From: Isoetes taiwanensis | Lineage: Eukaryota; Streptophyta; Lycopodiopsida; Isoetales; Isoetaceae | Length of the DNA: 64,000 bases | Direction: 5' to 3' | Assembly: GCA_021234155.1 (NCBI GenBank) | Contig: JAJEKV010000019.1 | Span: 3,202,356-3,266,355, forward strand | Shown: positions 45,831-56,178 of the stretch, piece after piece | Layout of the letters: each line of letters begins with the position of its first letter | Numbering within the stretch: the stretch's first letter is position 1 | Program-made: the position numbers and the translations under genes | Notes under the pieces: generated by a model | Database searches by the model: none | The model's input: the letters and a program-made list of their open reading frames with translations, nothing else | Told to the model about the DNA's origin: nothing

Positions 45831-45872
45831 GCACCTTGCTAAATCAATACATTCAAAAATCAAACACTCTTT

Positions 45873-46343
45873 GCTTACTGTGCCATGCTAGTGGAGCTAG
45901 AGATTTTCAGAAAAATAAAGCTCGGATTCTTACTGGTAGGGCACACACACGATCAAATAGACCAGATGTTCAGCATGTTTTCGGTGCATCTCAGAAGGAA
46001 AAAATCTTTTTGTCTTCCCACTTTGGTTCAAATCATTGAAGGCTCTTACACTCCCATGCCAGTGGTTGAGCTTCTAAAGGAGACTGCCGACTTCAGGGAA
46101 TTTGTTTTCTCTCAACGTGCAAACAGAGAACAAGTTGTGAACAAGCTAAATGATATTACGTTTCAACATCACATCGAGTTCTACTTGACGAATGGAGAGA
46201 GCCTTTTGCAGGGAAAGAAGTACACTACAACTAAAGAGTGGAGTCCGGTAGAGGGATTGCGCTTCCTTAAATCTGTTCCAGACACTAGTTCAATAAGCAT
46301 GAATTCATTAATTAGAGAAATTTGGAATTCTCGTTTAGCATGA
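45873..46343 (+). pseudogene. Transposase-like C-terminal fragment (DUF7869-type)
   Basis: One open frame of about 152 residues containing LGFLLVGHTHDQIDQMFS near its start, a signature I associate with the DUF7869 family. The residues after it (PVVELLKETADFREFVF, then KEWSPVEGLRFLK) line up with VPDWKEFVKG and REWLPEKGIRMWK at the 54.5 kb locus. The block with the first catalytic Asp (DNCxGQNKNR in the 49.6 kb copy) should lie just upstream but is absent. The C-terminal W-rich domain present at 54.5 and 57.3 kb is also missing; the frame ends at 46343. It is a truncated relic, though it could be one exon of a longer gene. Confidence 0.62.
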
Positions 46344-46957
46344 AATAGGTTAGCGGGTAGCCATATAGTGCAAAAACTACTACCAATTGAGTAAAAGTTG
46401 GCGTTTTTTTGCACAAATTTTGCAAATGCTTCAGTGTTATTCGGAAATATAGTTTTTACTGCTAATGCAAAGGTTCACCGCGAGTAGAACGTAGTAGGAG
46501 GGAGTGTTAAAACTTCTCGCAAGAAGCGCGAACGCGATGTTTCGCAGCTGAAAGGAGACAAAATAATGTGCCTTTTATTAAAACCATATGAGAGCATTGT
46601 GTTAAAAGAAGGTACCGAGGAGCAAGGATATCACACAAAATTCAGTATTTAAAGCCATATAATTGCTACAGAGGATCGCGGTCGCGATTATTTTTAGCAT
46701 TAAACATATGGTAAAAGATATGGGTAAAGACAAAACCAAAATTCCCAAAACAAAAATTTCCATTGAAGGAAGTAATATACAACATAATTACTGATTGAAG
46801 GAGATAATTATTCGATTGTGTTTCGAATACTTGATCGTGTATCACACCCATTTCATTGGCCATGCGGGTGACATGCTCTCTACCCAATTCCATAGCTTGT
46901 GTTGTGTCCATCTCTCGAATAACCTCGTGACCTCCGGAAGTACAACACCCATGGCCT
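46344..46957. other. Non-coding interval with GATCGCGGTCGCGAT motif
   Basis: No gene. At 46674-46688 it holds GATCGCGGTCGCGAT, the exact reverse complement of 51996-52010. Related CGCGAACGCGATG lies near 46529. Confidence 0.45.
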
Positions 46958-47974
46958 TTATGCGATCTTGTTTCGCAGATGTGAATCGAGGCTCCCATTC
47001 TTCATCGCCCACCGTTGCGCCCCTCCCTTTAAGTTCCTTCTCCGATGCAAGAGCATTCTGCGTGGATGAGAGAGCTTCGCTTTTGCTTGTGTACACGATG
47101 CTCCCCGTATCCCAAGAACCTCATCTTGGTCAATCTCCATGTGCTGTTGGTCTGCTTCCATGTGCTGGTGGTCTGTTTCCATGTGTTCTACGCCCACGTA
47201 TTCAAACTTATGTTCGCCTGTCAAGAAAGGCATGTACCCATCAAGCTTCTCATTAAGTGCACTCAATTTTTGAAAAGTGGGCTCCAGGGCTTCTATACCT
47301 TTTTCCGTCTCTTCAAGCAAGCGCTTTGTTTCTTGCATTCTCTCTTCGTAGGACTTAGCATCGAGGTTTTCCAAAATGGAATCCAACTTTGATAGATCCG
47401 TGTTTTGGGTGATACTGATGTCGGGTTGAGCTGGATCAGGCTCAACATTCTCTGCTTTCGGCTCTTCCTCAAACCCATCGGCACTTGGATTGGCCATTTT
47501 ATCAAGCGTTTCAAAGAACGCCCTCGTGAAAATCCAAGCACACTTTACCCGAACTTTCGAAAGCCACGCTCTTTTTCCTTGCATAAGAGCAACAAGAGAA
47601 GCGTCCCAAATAGAAAAGAAATCCGCGCAACCATCGATTCGGCACCAAATTTGTTCAACAATATGGTAGGCATAGGAGGTTTTCAGGTGGCATTTCAATA
47701 CAAGATCTCCTTCCATTGCCGCCATTTGAATCTTGGTTTGCCCAAAAAAAGAGTCTCGATATTTCTTTTTTATCTTCTCGTCGGCATCCTCATTACCTAT
47801 TAGCGGCATTGGAGGCAATGGTGTTGACTTAGGAGCCTTGCCGCAGGTGGAGATAGGTGAAGCTCCAACTCGGTTGCACGCGAGGCTACACCGAACATCA
47901 CTCCCGTTAATGCACATATGACTAATAAAGTAATCTTGATGTTCTTTCACCCTTCGCTTGCTCTCCCATCCCAT
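46958..47974 (-). CDS. Unrecognised 338-residue protein, probably transposon-borne
   Basis: The longest open frame in the window. The N-terminal ~90 residues are Cys/basic (FISHMCINGSDVRCSLACNR). Residues ~90-165 look folded (DLVLKCHLKTSYAYHIVEQI, CADFFSIWDASLVALMQGKR). A Pro/Glu-rich linker follows, then a likely coiled coil at ~200-260 (LDSILENLDAKSYEERMQET, LLEETEKGIEALEPTFQKL). A short repeat HMETDHQHMEADQQHMEIDQ precedes a basic C-terminus. It lies on the same strand as the transposase relic at 49372-50350, so it may be a 3' exon or a second protein of that element. The first Met sits just after TTTAGGTTCC, so translation may begin in an upstream exon. I do not recognise a family. Confidence 0.5.
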   Translation of the reverse strand: MGWESKRRVKEHQDYFISHMCINGSDVRCSLACNRVGASPISTCGKAPKSTPLPPMPLIGNEDADEKIKKKYRDSFFGQTKIQMAAMEGDLVLKCHLKTSYAYHIVEQIWCRIDGCADFFSIWDASLVALMQGKRAWLSKVRVKCAWIFTRAFFETLDKMANPSADGFEEEPKAENVEPDPAQPDISITQNTDLSKLDSILENLDAKSYEERMQETKRLLEETEKGIEALEPTFQKLSALNEKLDGYMPFLTGEHKFEYVGVEHMETDHQHMEADQQHMEIDQDEVLGIRGASCTQAKAKLSHPRRMLLHRRRNLKGGAQRWAMKNGSLDSHLRNKIA

Positions 47975-49371
47975 TTCTTCATAGGAACCTAAAGATAGGT
48001 AGCCACCACCTGAATTTGCTTCATTTGTACAAGCAATTGGGAAAATTCATCGAAGCATGATAATGACCAAGTGATAAACTTTGGCATTAGCCATGGTAGC
48101 TATCCTTGTAAATAGATCCATTGTATTTCTTGCAATCCCATACCTTGTTTATCCCTCTGATGTCAATAAATATCAATGTCGCATTCTCGACACTTGGGAG
48201 GAAGTAGGGATGCCATCCTTTGTCACCGCTATGACAATATTTCTCTTTTCCTTTCTTTTTCTAGCCTCCTCCGGCTTTAGAATATTCCCCGACCGCTCCG
48301 GAAAGGCTACGTAGGTTACCAAGTGTATGATCCTTGTTATAGTTAGCCTTCACGCGTTCTCAGACGTCGGTATCCGATATATCCAAATTCTCTGTTCACC
48401 AAATCGAAAAGCACAGAAGCAATTAGTCCCCAGCCTATAGAAATCCTTTTGCAAAAAATTAGTGGCATAAGATAAAATTTCTCGCCTCATAAAAGTGAGG
48501 GTTCTCGATGTCGATTGCGTTGTTTGCAATCAAATCTCCCCGCTATAACCCGGCTGCACCTTTAAATAGGTCTTGCCTTCTATAATCTCATCGAAAGTAC
48601 CGTGACACCTCTCGCATTCGACATACCTCGTAAGCAACCGGAGCCGTCTTGTTAAAGAAGTCTTTCGATGGCTTGTTTGGAAAGTCACCATGGTCGCCAC
48701 TTAGTTCTGACTCACCCACATACCGGCAACTTCCATTAACTTCTTGAAAACCTTCTCATCCATAAAATGAATTGTTTTTCATCCTTAAGCTCCTCGCACT
48801 TTCAAGGTGGTCGTTGCAATTTCATGGAAATCCTGCGGAAGCAATTTCAAGGTCATCAAGATCGCGTACAACTTGGCGGGGTAGAAAACAAATAAATACC
48901 TTCCAAGCTGAAGTTTTAGCTGTCCCTATAGGTCCTTGTGGAGGGCAACCATAAGCCTTGTGGCCGATGACGAAGTTGTTGCGATTTTCAATCGGTGGCT
49001 CTCTCAGACCGGGTGTTTGCAATTACTTACGTTGCATTGAATACTCAACTCTATATATTCCTTGTCCGTAAGATTTCCGTTGAGCACCCTCGATCTTCTT
49101 CTAGCATATACTTTGGCAAATTCGTTCTTTGCTCGAACTTCGACGACGACTGAACAAAGGAGTTGTGCAAATAAGAATACTGTGGTTGCCAGAAATAATA
49201 TAAAATTTCTTGCCCTTCAAATCTTCTGGATTTCTCCATGTCACCCTCCTCCTGAAAGATAGACAACCGTCAGGTCAAATCTACATAACGAGTGTCCAAA
49301 AGATAAAGAATTAGTTACTTGGTAATAGGGTCAAACGGAACGACGTCAGCAGGGATGAGGACCTCTGTCGG
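47975..49371 (-). other. Possible further minus-strand exons of the same element
   Basis: Coding-like pieces appear on the minus strand without a single frame. About 49010-48880 includes NFVIGHKAYGCPPQGPIGT; then FYPAKLYAILMTLKLLPQDF, HFMDEKVFKKLMEVAGMWV, and RYVECERCHGTFDEIIEGKT at about 48640-48550. Frame changes and stops separate them. They could be exons, or relics of a gene located between the 338-residue ORF and the transposase relic. I cannot assign function. Confidence 0.3.
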
Positions 49372-50350
49372 CTATGTCTTGAAGCTTTTAACCAGAGTTT
49401 GAACATGATCATTTGATCGCATTCTGTGTGTCAAGTTTGCTGGTGCAGGTTCACAATCAAAAATAGAAATCTTTGTAAACCAATCAACCCCTAAGGGGTA
49501 GAACCTTTTGAACTGTTCAAGCTTCTGAGTGGTTTGCTCTGCATAGTCAATGCATCTGATCTTCTCATTAGAGTAGAGTAGTTTCCAAATAGGGCATCTA
49601 TGTCATCGTGGGTGTGTCCAACCATCATGAATCCCAGCTGCACTTGATCAAATACACCTAACCAAACCAAGTATGACAAGTAAGAGAAAAGATATCTATT
49701 CTTATTCTGACCTGAGCAATTATCTAGCTGCAAGTAAAGCCTCCTAGGCAACTTGTTTGCTACCATGGGGCCTTTGATAGGAGGCATAAAATCATTTCTA
49801 CTGCCATTCATCATTTTTGTCCTAAGGTTATCTCTGTGTTTTAAAATTGCTTTTTCCCAACCTCTTTTCAGACGATCAATATCTCTCAAATGGCCCCAAT
49901 TATCCTCGGATTTATTCTCTAGTGTCTTCAAGGTATGATTCAAGGATCCCACATGAAAATTAGAATCATCGTGCCCGGAGGTCCAATTGAGAAGTGGCCC
50001 AAGGCACCTATACCATGGCCGCATGAGAGCACCTGTAACACTCGACCTTGATCGCTCACCTCTCTATACTGACTTTGCTAGCTTCTCTAGACGAGGGACC
50101 ATGGTCTTATTCTCGATCCATCTTATCATGTATAATGGTTAAAGCGTGCTCAGGAGATCTATCAACGACAAAGCTCTCCAGACCCGATAAAGGCTCCCCG
50201 CATGAAATCTTGGCGTCATATCGATTTTCTCTCTATTGCAAGTACCCTTCTTTTCGTTTGGATCTCGGTCTTAGCAAGCTTTTCCTTTATGACAATACGT
50301 GTGTTACACTTGGAAAATGCTATCCTCTTAGCTATTGCTACCTCTGAATG
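49372..50350 (-). pseudogene. Transposase-like gene relic (DUF7869-type), frameshifted
   Basis: The best-preserved core of the family. The frame 50024-49491 contains RLYLQLDNCSGQNKNR, then DQVQLGFMMVGHTHDDID and ALFGNYSTLMRR. The Asp in DNCSGQNKNR and the Asp/His in GHTHDDID are placed as expected for the metal-binding residues of an RNase-H-like transposase fold (inference). After about 49550 the reading continues in another frame (KLEQFKRFYPLGVDWFTKIS) to about 49372. Upstream, near 50250-50050, a different frame gives EHALTIIHDKMDRE and then MVPRLEKLAKSV, resembling the HDKMD-x3-T-x-P segment preceding the core. At least two shifts and one stop disrupt it. Confidence 0.65.
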
Positions 50351-50806
50351 ATTCTCTTTCCAAGCGCATTTAAATGACGAAGGAGAAATATGCTTGCTGT
50401 CATCTCAGAACGGAAATATCTACTTCTTGGTGTATATCCTTCTTAGTCAAGACCTAATGTAGCCTCTTAACATTTTGTTCGCTACCACCCTCGCCGTAAT
50501 TTTCGAGCGGTGTGGCATCGCTCTCTGCGTTTTCATCTATGAACATGGATAGCACAAAGATTGCCCGGTCAAAGTATGAGACCTTGGCTTTTAGACCCCG
50601 TATTTCCGTGCTCGGCAATTTACACTATGGCGCGTCATTGAAGAGCTTCTTCCACTTGTAAAAAGTGGAAATGGGAATGCCATAGGCTTTATGCCATGCT
50701 TTCACGCGACACCCGTTTGTTATTCAACATCGGTTTGCGGACTACACCATTTTCGAGCAAAGATCTAGCATGTTATATGCAAAAAAGTTGTAAGCGCCCG
50801 AGGACT
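50351..50806. other. No supported gene
   Basis: Between two minus-strand relics. Frames are short and lack motifs; it could hold an intron of the same element. Confidence 0.35.
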
Positions 50807-51603
50807 TCATGTTCCAAAAAAGGTTCTCATGCAAGCTATCTCCCCGATGTAAAATTTGCACAAAGATCGTTTCATGCAAAGACAGTGATGACTGAAGTCT
50901 AGAATAGCCTCAAAGACTAGTTTTTCTTTCACATTTAGTCTCTTTGGGCTGGGCGTGTTCTGGTCTCCGATTGACCATCTTTGAAGGTCTCTGGTTTTGG
51001 TGATGCCAATTTCAGGTCTAATGGAGTAAGGTTCATTCTCCACATCCTTCTCCTTCACCGCAACCACAAGAGTAGAAACTGGAATGTTATCAATGAGAGC
51101 ACGAGGGCTATGGGCCATCTCACAAGGTCATGCGGTTTGGGGCATTTCGCACGCAAAAGGGGCAAATGCATAGAGATCTTTTTTCAGGCATTGGAAAAAT
51201 GTTCATGATAGTAGCAATTATCGAGCCTTCCCCTAACTTCACGTCAGACACAGCATGGTTTGGATCGGCAAAAACGATAACACCATAGGCATAAGCCATG
51301 TGGCAGCATTCATGCATGAGTGTGCACGCCTTCTCAACTAACTCATCTCTAGAAAGCCCTTGCACATGATTCGCCTCATTCTTTTTACCAACCCCTCATT
51401 CCCTCTCCCACCGCCAAGATATGCGTTTTATCGACTTTGGTGGGGGTGCAAGCTTCCTCATGTCTATCAAGTTGAGCAGCAATGTCCTTCTTGTACCACA
51501 ACACAAAAGTCCCCACGGCTTCACCCATTTTTTTTCTATTTCCATTTCGAATTGGTAGCGTAATCGCCCATCCGGGGTTATTCACAATTGAAACGACAAC
51601 CAT
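50807..51603 (-). pseudogene. N-terminal part of a transposon protein, three frames
   Basis: Three adjacent minus-strand frames look like pieces of one protein. 51603-51385 has GEAVGTFVLWYKKDIAAQLD. 51365-51120 has ELVEKACTLMHECCHMAYAYG and ends with a Cys pair (CICPFCVRN). 51118-50807 has ALIDNIPVSTLVVAVKEKDV. The GTFVxWxKxDI string reminds me of a segment common in plant transposon proteins, but I cannot name the domain. Order and strand place it upstream of the DUF7869-type relic. Confidence 0.4.
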
Positions 51604-51923
51604 ACCCTCCGGACGGTCGAATTGTGATGGCGCCGAAATTGTGGACTCTTCCTTCCGCCACCTTTTTCCCGGCAGAGATGGTGAATTACATCAGCCATCC
51701 CGCAAACAAGAGGTGAATAATATACCTCGATACTCCTCGCAACTATGTAAAAGCACCGTGATCATAAACCACTACAAAAATAGCAACTGAAAAATAAAAA
51801 AATGGTCGACTTTCGCCACCGCGATCTTATCGAGCATGGGTAAGAACGCTCGGTCGCGCTTTTTTATGCATTCACACTAGCTGTTTCGATAAGAACTTCG
51901 TGCAAATCACATTTCGAGGCTAG

Positions 51924-52086
51924 CTAGTGGTTTCAACTCAAAGTTATCGATATGTTTTAGTTCTTTGGTCAATAGCAAGTGTAGATGGTCCAGGTATCGC
52001 GACCGCGATCTCGTGGAGCACCAAAGTTAAACGATTGACTTACGTAATAAAGCATTACTCATACCTCCACGAGTTGAAACCACTAG
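51924..52086. repeat. 16 bp perfect inverted repeat (CTAGTGGTTTCAACTC)
   Basis: CTAGTGGTTTCAACTC at 51924-51939 and its exact reverse complement at 52071-52086, within the subterminal region of the CACTA-like end. Confidence 0.7.
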
Positions 52087-52852
52087 TCAACGTCAACTTG
52101 TAGCCGAGGACCCGTCGAAGCTGCGCAGTGAATCATAAAAGCGGTGTTTAGTTTCATCCACATGGAGAAAGAAAGCATATACTTGAAACACGTTTACATT
52201 GTATAATGAACACACCGAGAGTACGGTTTTGCTTAGAACGTCTATTTTTACATAGTTGCAACAAAGTATCGGAGGTATCTTATCAATCCATGCAATACAT
52301 AGTGATGTTAGTCTGAGGGCTTCGAGATTGTAGTTATAATTGAAATTGATTAGTCAACATAAGCGTTGAGTTCACTTGATTAGGGATATGCATCGATTGT
52401 GGCCTTTTACCTGATGGGCGACCACGAATTCGATCGAAATGGAAATAGAAAAAATTCGAATGTGTAGTGGCGGATTGCCAAGCGGATTATCAAGCCGTCG
52501 GGACATTGCTTCAATGGATGCGAATTCATGCAAAGAAATCCTTGCCCCCACTTGGCCCGGCTTTTAGGCGCTCGGCGCCTCGAAGATCTTGCAAAACAAT
52601 GAAATTTGAATTGGCTTTTTCCCTTTCTCGAATTGGTTTGTTCTCGAATTCAAATTTTGATCCACCTGTCCGGCATCCATAAACCCGATTTTTTGGGGCA
52701 TTTATAGCTGCATAATGTGTCGCACGTGAAATTACGGCCAAATTGAACGCGGATGTCCAAGTGGATAAAGACCTTTCGCTGCGGATTACTTGCCTTTTCG
52801 GACGGGTATATTATTCGCGCGGCGCATTTATGTCGTGGAATAAATACGGGCG

Positions 52853-52880
52853 GCCCGGCCGGTAATTATTACCGCCGGGC
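52853..52880. repeat. 28 bp near-perfect palindrome
   Basis: GCCCGGC-C-GGTAAT meets TATTACC-GCCGGGC with only one unpaired base in each region. It lies about 85 bp upstream of a TATA box at 52964. Confidence 0.55.
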
Positions 52881-52963
52881 GACGACGACGCCATTATGGG
52901 TGGCACGCTTTTTTTTTCATGCGCCATCATGAGGGGCGGGCAATTAATTTCAGCGTTTCGTTC

Positions 52964-52970
52964 TATAAAT
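52964..52970 (+). promoter_or_regulatory. Possible TATA box, with first exon at 53109-53136
   Basis: TATAAAT is followed 140 bp later by ATGGCACCTAAGGACTCC and a donor-like GAGAAG|GTAATT at 53137. In the frame as given, a TGA occurs after seven codons, just before the donor. If real, it would start the plus-strand gene whose later parts lie at 53560-55460. Confidence 0.35.
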
Positions 52971-53559
52971 TGAAACTCAAAACATTTAAAACAAATTTAC
53001 TCCTCCTAGATTTCTTTCCGGTGGCAAGCACCTCCGCCCTCGGGACCTTCTCGAGCCACCACTCCAAAAGGACTCAGATTTAGGTACTCAGCCAAATAGC
53101 CCGATCCCATGGCACCTAAGGACTCCTCGTGAGAAGGTAATTTCTAACATTTCAGCTCGGCAACATCGCGATCTTTGCGATCTTGCCTACTAGAACTTCT
53201 ATTGTTTTCATAAACATGAAGTCCTTCGGCAAGATCGGCGTCATCTTGCTTGCTAGGTTTTGTAATTTCTAGATAGCGGTCTTCATAAGTGTAGCTGCTC
53301 AACAAGATCGTGTCCGCGTCCGCGGCATGAGCATAGATTTTCTTTCTTTCCCATGTTCATGAGTACTAGTGTAGTAGGTCATTAGGTTCGACGACCGCGA
53401 TGTTATCTTGTCGTGTTTAAGTGCTACAAACGCCGCGGTCGCTAATAGTGTGGAGTTCTATTTTAGCCGCTTATGATCCATGTTCGCGTTTCTCTGATGG
53501 TTTATGCCTTTTCGTTGCACCACATTATGCGACCCTATCGGGCACTCACCACAAAATTT

Positions 53560-54250
53560 TGTTTACAAAGACTTGCTCTCTTCCGAGGACCGGATGTCGA
53601 GCCCGGGTTCAGATATTATAACCCCTTCCAATGAAAGGAAATGGTGTATTGAGATTGCACAAGCTATACCGCACATTAAAGGGTGATCGCAGAAAAGGAC
53701 CTGCGGCTCGTTTGTCATAAACCGAAAAAAAGCCGAGGACGCGTTGAACAAGTTGGCATAGTGGTGGCAATGTGGGAAGGCACGAAGAACAATGTGCAAG
53801 ATGCTATCATATGCGGCATTGAGGACACACAAGCATTGCGGTTTAAGTACATTTTGAAATGGCGCAATTATGACCCGCTCCCGATGACCCGACCAAAAAA
53901 TGAACAAGCCAGCCACGAGGAAAAACGCCCCCACGTCGGCTAAGGGTTATGGCTGGTTGTTGCCATCCTATGAATCTCTCTCTTTGTCGAATAAAGGGAA
54001 ACAGAGACATATTGCTCGGGTTCTCAAGATGCGAAAAATGGTTTGTCTACGCACAAGAAGCCTCCGAATTTTCATGTGGCCTTGAAAGCATTCGGGGACG
54101 AGAAGATGCCCTCCGTGATGGACACCAATTGGCTAAGAGCCGTGGCCAAGAAAAAGAGTGTGAAGCCTATTGCTACTTTGGGAGAGACATCAAAGACCAA
54201 AAGAGGTTGTTCAAGAACCACAATCCACGATAAACCCCTCCCAGATTGTT
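53560..54250 (+). pseudogene. Middle part of a plus-strand transposon gene, broken
   Basis: Coding-like stretches in changing frames: ITPSNERKWCIEIAQAIPHI (about 53618), RVEQVGIVVAMWEGTKNNVQ (about 53740), SAKGYGWLLPSYESLSL (about 53934), and PPNFHVALKAFGDEKMPSVM followed by DTNWLRAVAKKKS (about 54055-54160). No known domain is recognised. The strand and position fit the upstream part of the C-terminal relic that starts at 54436. Confidence 0.35.
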
Positions 54251-54435
54251 AACCCTACTCTTCCTCTCGCGCTATGAAGGCCCCGGATAGCACTACATCC
54301 TTGGATTTATTCCAAAAAAGCTCCCTCCTTTCAAAATTAGCCTCATGAATCTGACACCCCCAAGATATAGCCCGCAGCCCGCCAGTTCTCAAACCCCCTC
54401 GTGATTATGGATGCCTCCTCTAGACTAGCATTGAC

Positions 54436-55460
54436 ATGGCACCACGCACCTGCCATTCCAGTGGAGTTGAAGTTCAATCCCGAAGAGGAACGCGGCAGTG
54501 TAGTTCAAAGGCTCCTTCACCTTACCTTGTGACAGAGGTTCCTGATTGGAAGGAATTCGTGAAAGGTTTTATCCCTGATAAGAAGGACCGTTTATGTGGT
54601 CACTTGGAACCTCTACTCTTCAAGTTTTGCATGAAGGATGGATGGCCACTAATGTTCTACAAGATGAGGCCAGGGCATAGGGAGTGGCTCCCTGAAAAGG
54701 GAATCAGAATGTGGAAGGAGGATGCCCAAGGTTTACCTAGATTCCGAGAGGGTCACCTAAGGTCCTGCAGCCATATGGGAGCTTGAAAGACATAGGTGCA
54801 TTAAGAGCTTCTATTGCCAAGTACATGATGCACTGGGCAGCTATTTCTAGAGCTGGCGATAAGTCATGGTCCAACACATATATGAATGAAGTTATTGACT
54901 ACTGGTCCACCTTGTTGCGAGTGCTTGGTGACGTGCAACCCGGTAGAGTCATCATTCGGATTTCGGCCCAAAGACCGTGCAAAGTGCATTGGAAGAACCC
55001 GAAAGAGTGTTTGTGGATGAGCACATTGAAGCATCTCATTACGTTGGGCCTTTCTCGGGAAGACCCAAGAACCCAGTTGAAATATTCGACCCCTACCAAG
55101 ATGTCAAGAAGGGAATGCTCTTGCTAATCGGACCACATGATAACCGCCCCGACATGGATGGCTTTTGCCGAAGAGGACCCAATAGAGGACCCTAATCTCC
55201 CACATTACTGAAGAGGTGTTTGTCTCTTGGTTTGAACTCAAGCGGAAAAGGGAACCTCATATGCAATGCAAGACAGGGATTGCTGGAGCGAGTGGAGACC
55301 CAATCCTAATGACCCGCCACGCTACCAACCTTTGAAAACAATAGACTATGGTTGGGCCGTAGAGACCAGGCCATTGTCAGTGGTGATCCCCAGTAGTGTT
55401 CGGGCTCAGTTGCAAGAATTAGTGGCTAAAGAAGCTAAGGACGATGATGAGAACTCTTGA
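54436..55460 (+). pseudogene. Transposase-like C-terminal half with wall-like W domain, frameshifted
   Basis: Four frames join into one protein-like series. First comes VPDWKEFVKGFIPDKKDRL with LEPLLFKFCMKDGWPLMFYK and REWLPEKGIRMWKEDAQGLP, homologous to the part after GHTHxxID in the 45.9 kb copy. Next is DIGALRASIAKYMMHWAAIS with WSNTYMNEVIDYWSTLL. Then follow VFVDEHIEASHYVGPFSGRP and VKKGMLLLIGPHDNRPDMD. Last is WRPNPNDPPRYQPLKTIDYG, ending RAQLQELVAKEAKDDDENS and a stop at 55460. The third part resembles GTLIALSTEEDEKGRPF of the 57.3 kb copy and looks like a small BAH- or chromo-like barrel (inference). Confidence 0.55.
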
Positions 55461-55597
55461 GGTATGCAATGCTCTTTTACATAATTACTATATCATTCAT
55501 AACATGAAAGTTACAATAGACTAGTTATTATTTATTACGCTCTGCGTTTTTCATCTCAACACAAGAGCTCTTACACTATACAATGCTAAACAGTGAT
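55461..55597. other. Convergent intergenic spacer
   Basis: Separates the plus-strand relic ending at 55460 from the minus-strand small gene copy 1 ending at 55598. No other signal is seen. Confidence 0.4.
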
Positions 55598-55841
55598 TCA
55601 TTCATCTTCGTGGATCTCAGTAGTAGTGATCCCCGATATCTCATAGCTCATTCGCCGGAAGCCAAATCAGATGGATCATTACACCAATTGACGCAGGGCA
55701 ACAAATCTCAGCGCCTAAAGCTTTTCTTCGCAGGTAGGGATCAAGAAGAAGATGCCCGCCTAGGCAACCAACAAGATCGAGTGGCTCATTGAGCACTTGA
55801 TCGCCTCGATGTGGTGAACCGATGAAGGCTTAAAAATCCAT
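55598..55841 (-). pseudogene. Tandem small gene, copy 1 (~80 codons, broken)
   Basis: First of three tandem minus-strand copies. The start aligns with copies 2 and 3, but ATGGATTTTTAAGCC gives a stop at codon 4, where copy 2 has TTTTTCGCC. Further in, DLVGCLGGHLLLDPYLR matches copy 2. The 3' part reads VMIHLIWLPAN in one frame and MSYEISGITTTEIHEDE plus stop in another. Total length 244 nt, the same as copy 3. The function of the family is unknown. Confidence 0.5.
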
Positions 55842-55876
55842 GGGAGAAGAGTGAACTTTAGCCCCGAAGTGAGAAG

Positions 55877-55884
55877 CTTTTATA
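55877..55884 (-). promoter_or_regulatory. TATA box of small gene copy 1
   Basis: TATAAAAG on the minus strand. Its first base is 43 nt upstream of the A of the ATG, exactly as in copies 2 and 3. Confidence 0.6.
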
Positions 55885-56178
55885 GTGAAGTAGAATGATT
55901 GAGGTGAATTATTGGGCTTGACTTCGGCGCCATTATTGCTTGTGTATAAGACCGTTGTATAAATACAAGTATAATACATCTTTCGTATGGATATATGTAT
56001 GCTTTTAAAACATGTGCTTGAGTAATTCAGGTGTGGTTGAAATTAGGAACCGCTGCGGATATACCGAAGTCGAATAGCACACCCTTACACTACATTCGTG
56101 TATGATACATCAAACAATATTCATTGTGGTATTATTTCCTTACATAGCTCTTACACTATACAATGCTAAACAAGTGAT

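Larger units (their letters stand above)
51770..53460 (+). mobile_element. CACTA-like left terminus with subterminal repeats
   Basis: CACTACAAAAATAGCAACTG begins at 51770. It is followed within 1.7 kb by many relatives of CGCGATCTTATCG and GACCGCGAT: near 51815, 51832, 51996-52010, 53170, 53300, 53393 and 53430, in both orientations. A CACTACA terminus with clustered short subterminal repeats is the layout of En/Spm-type elements and of the proven element at 14633. I find no matching TTTTGTAGTG to the right in this window, so the right end is lost, diverged or beyond 64000. Confidence 0.45.
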
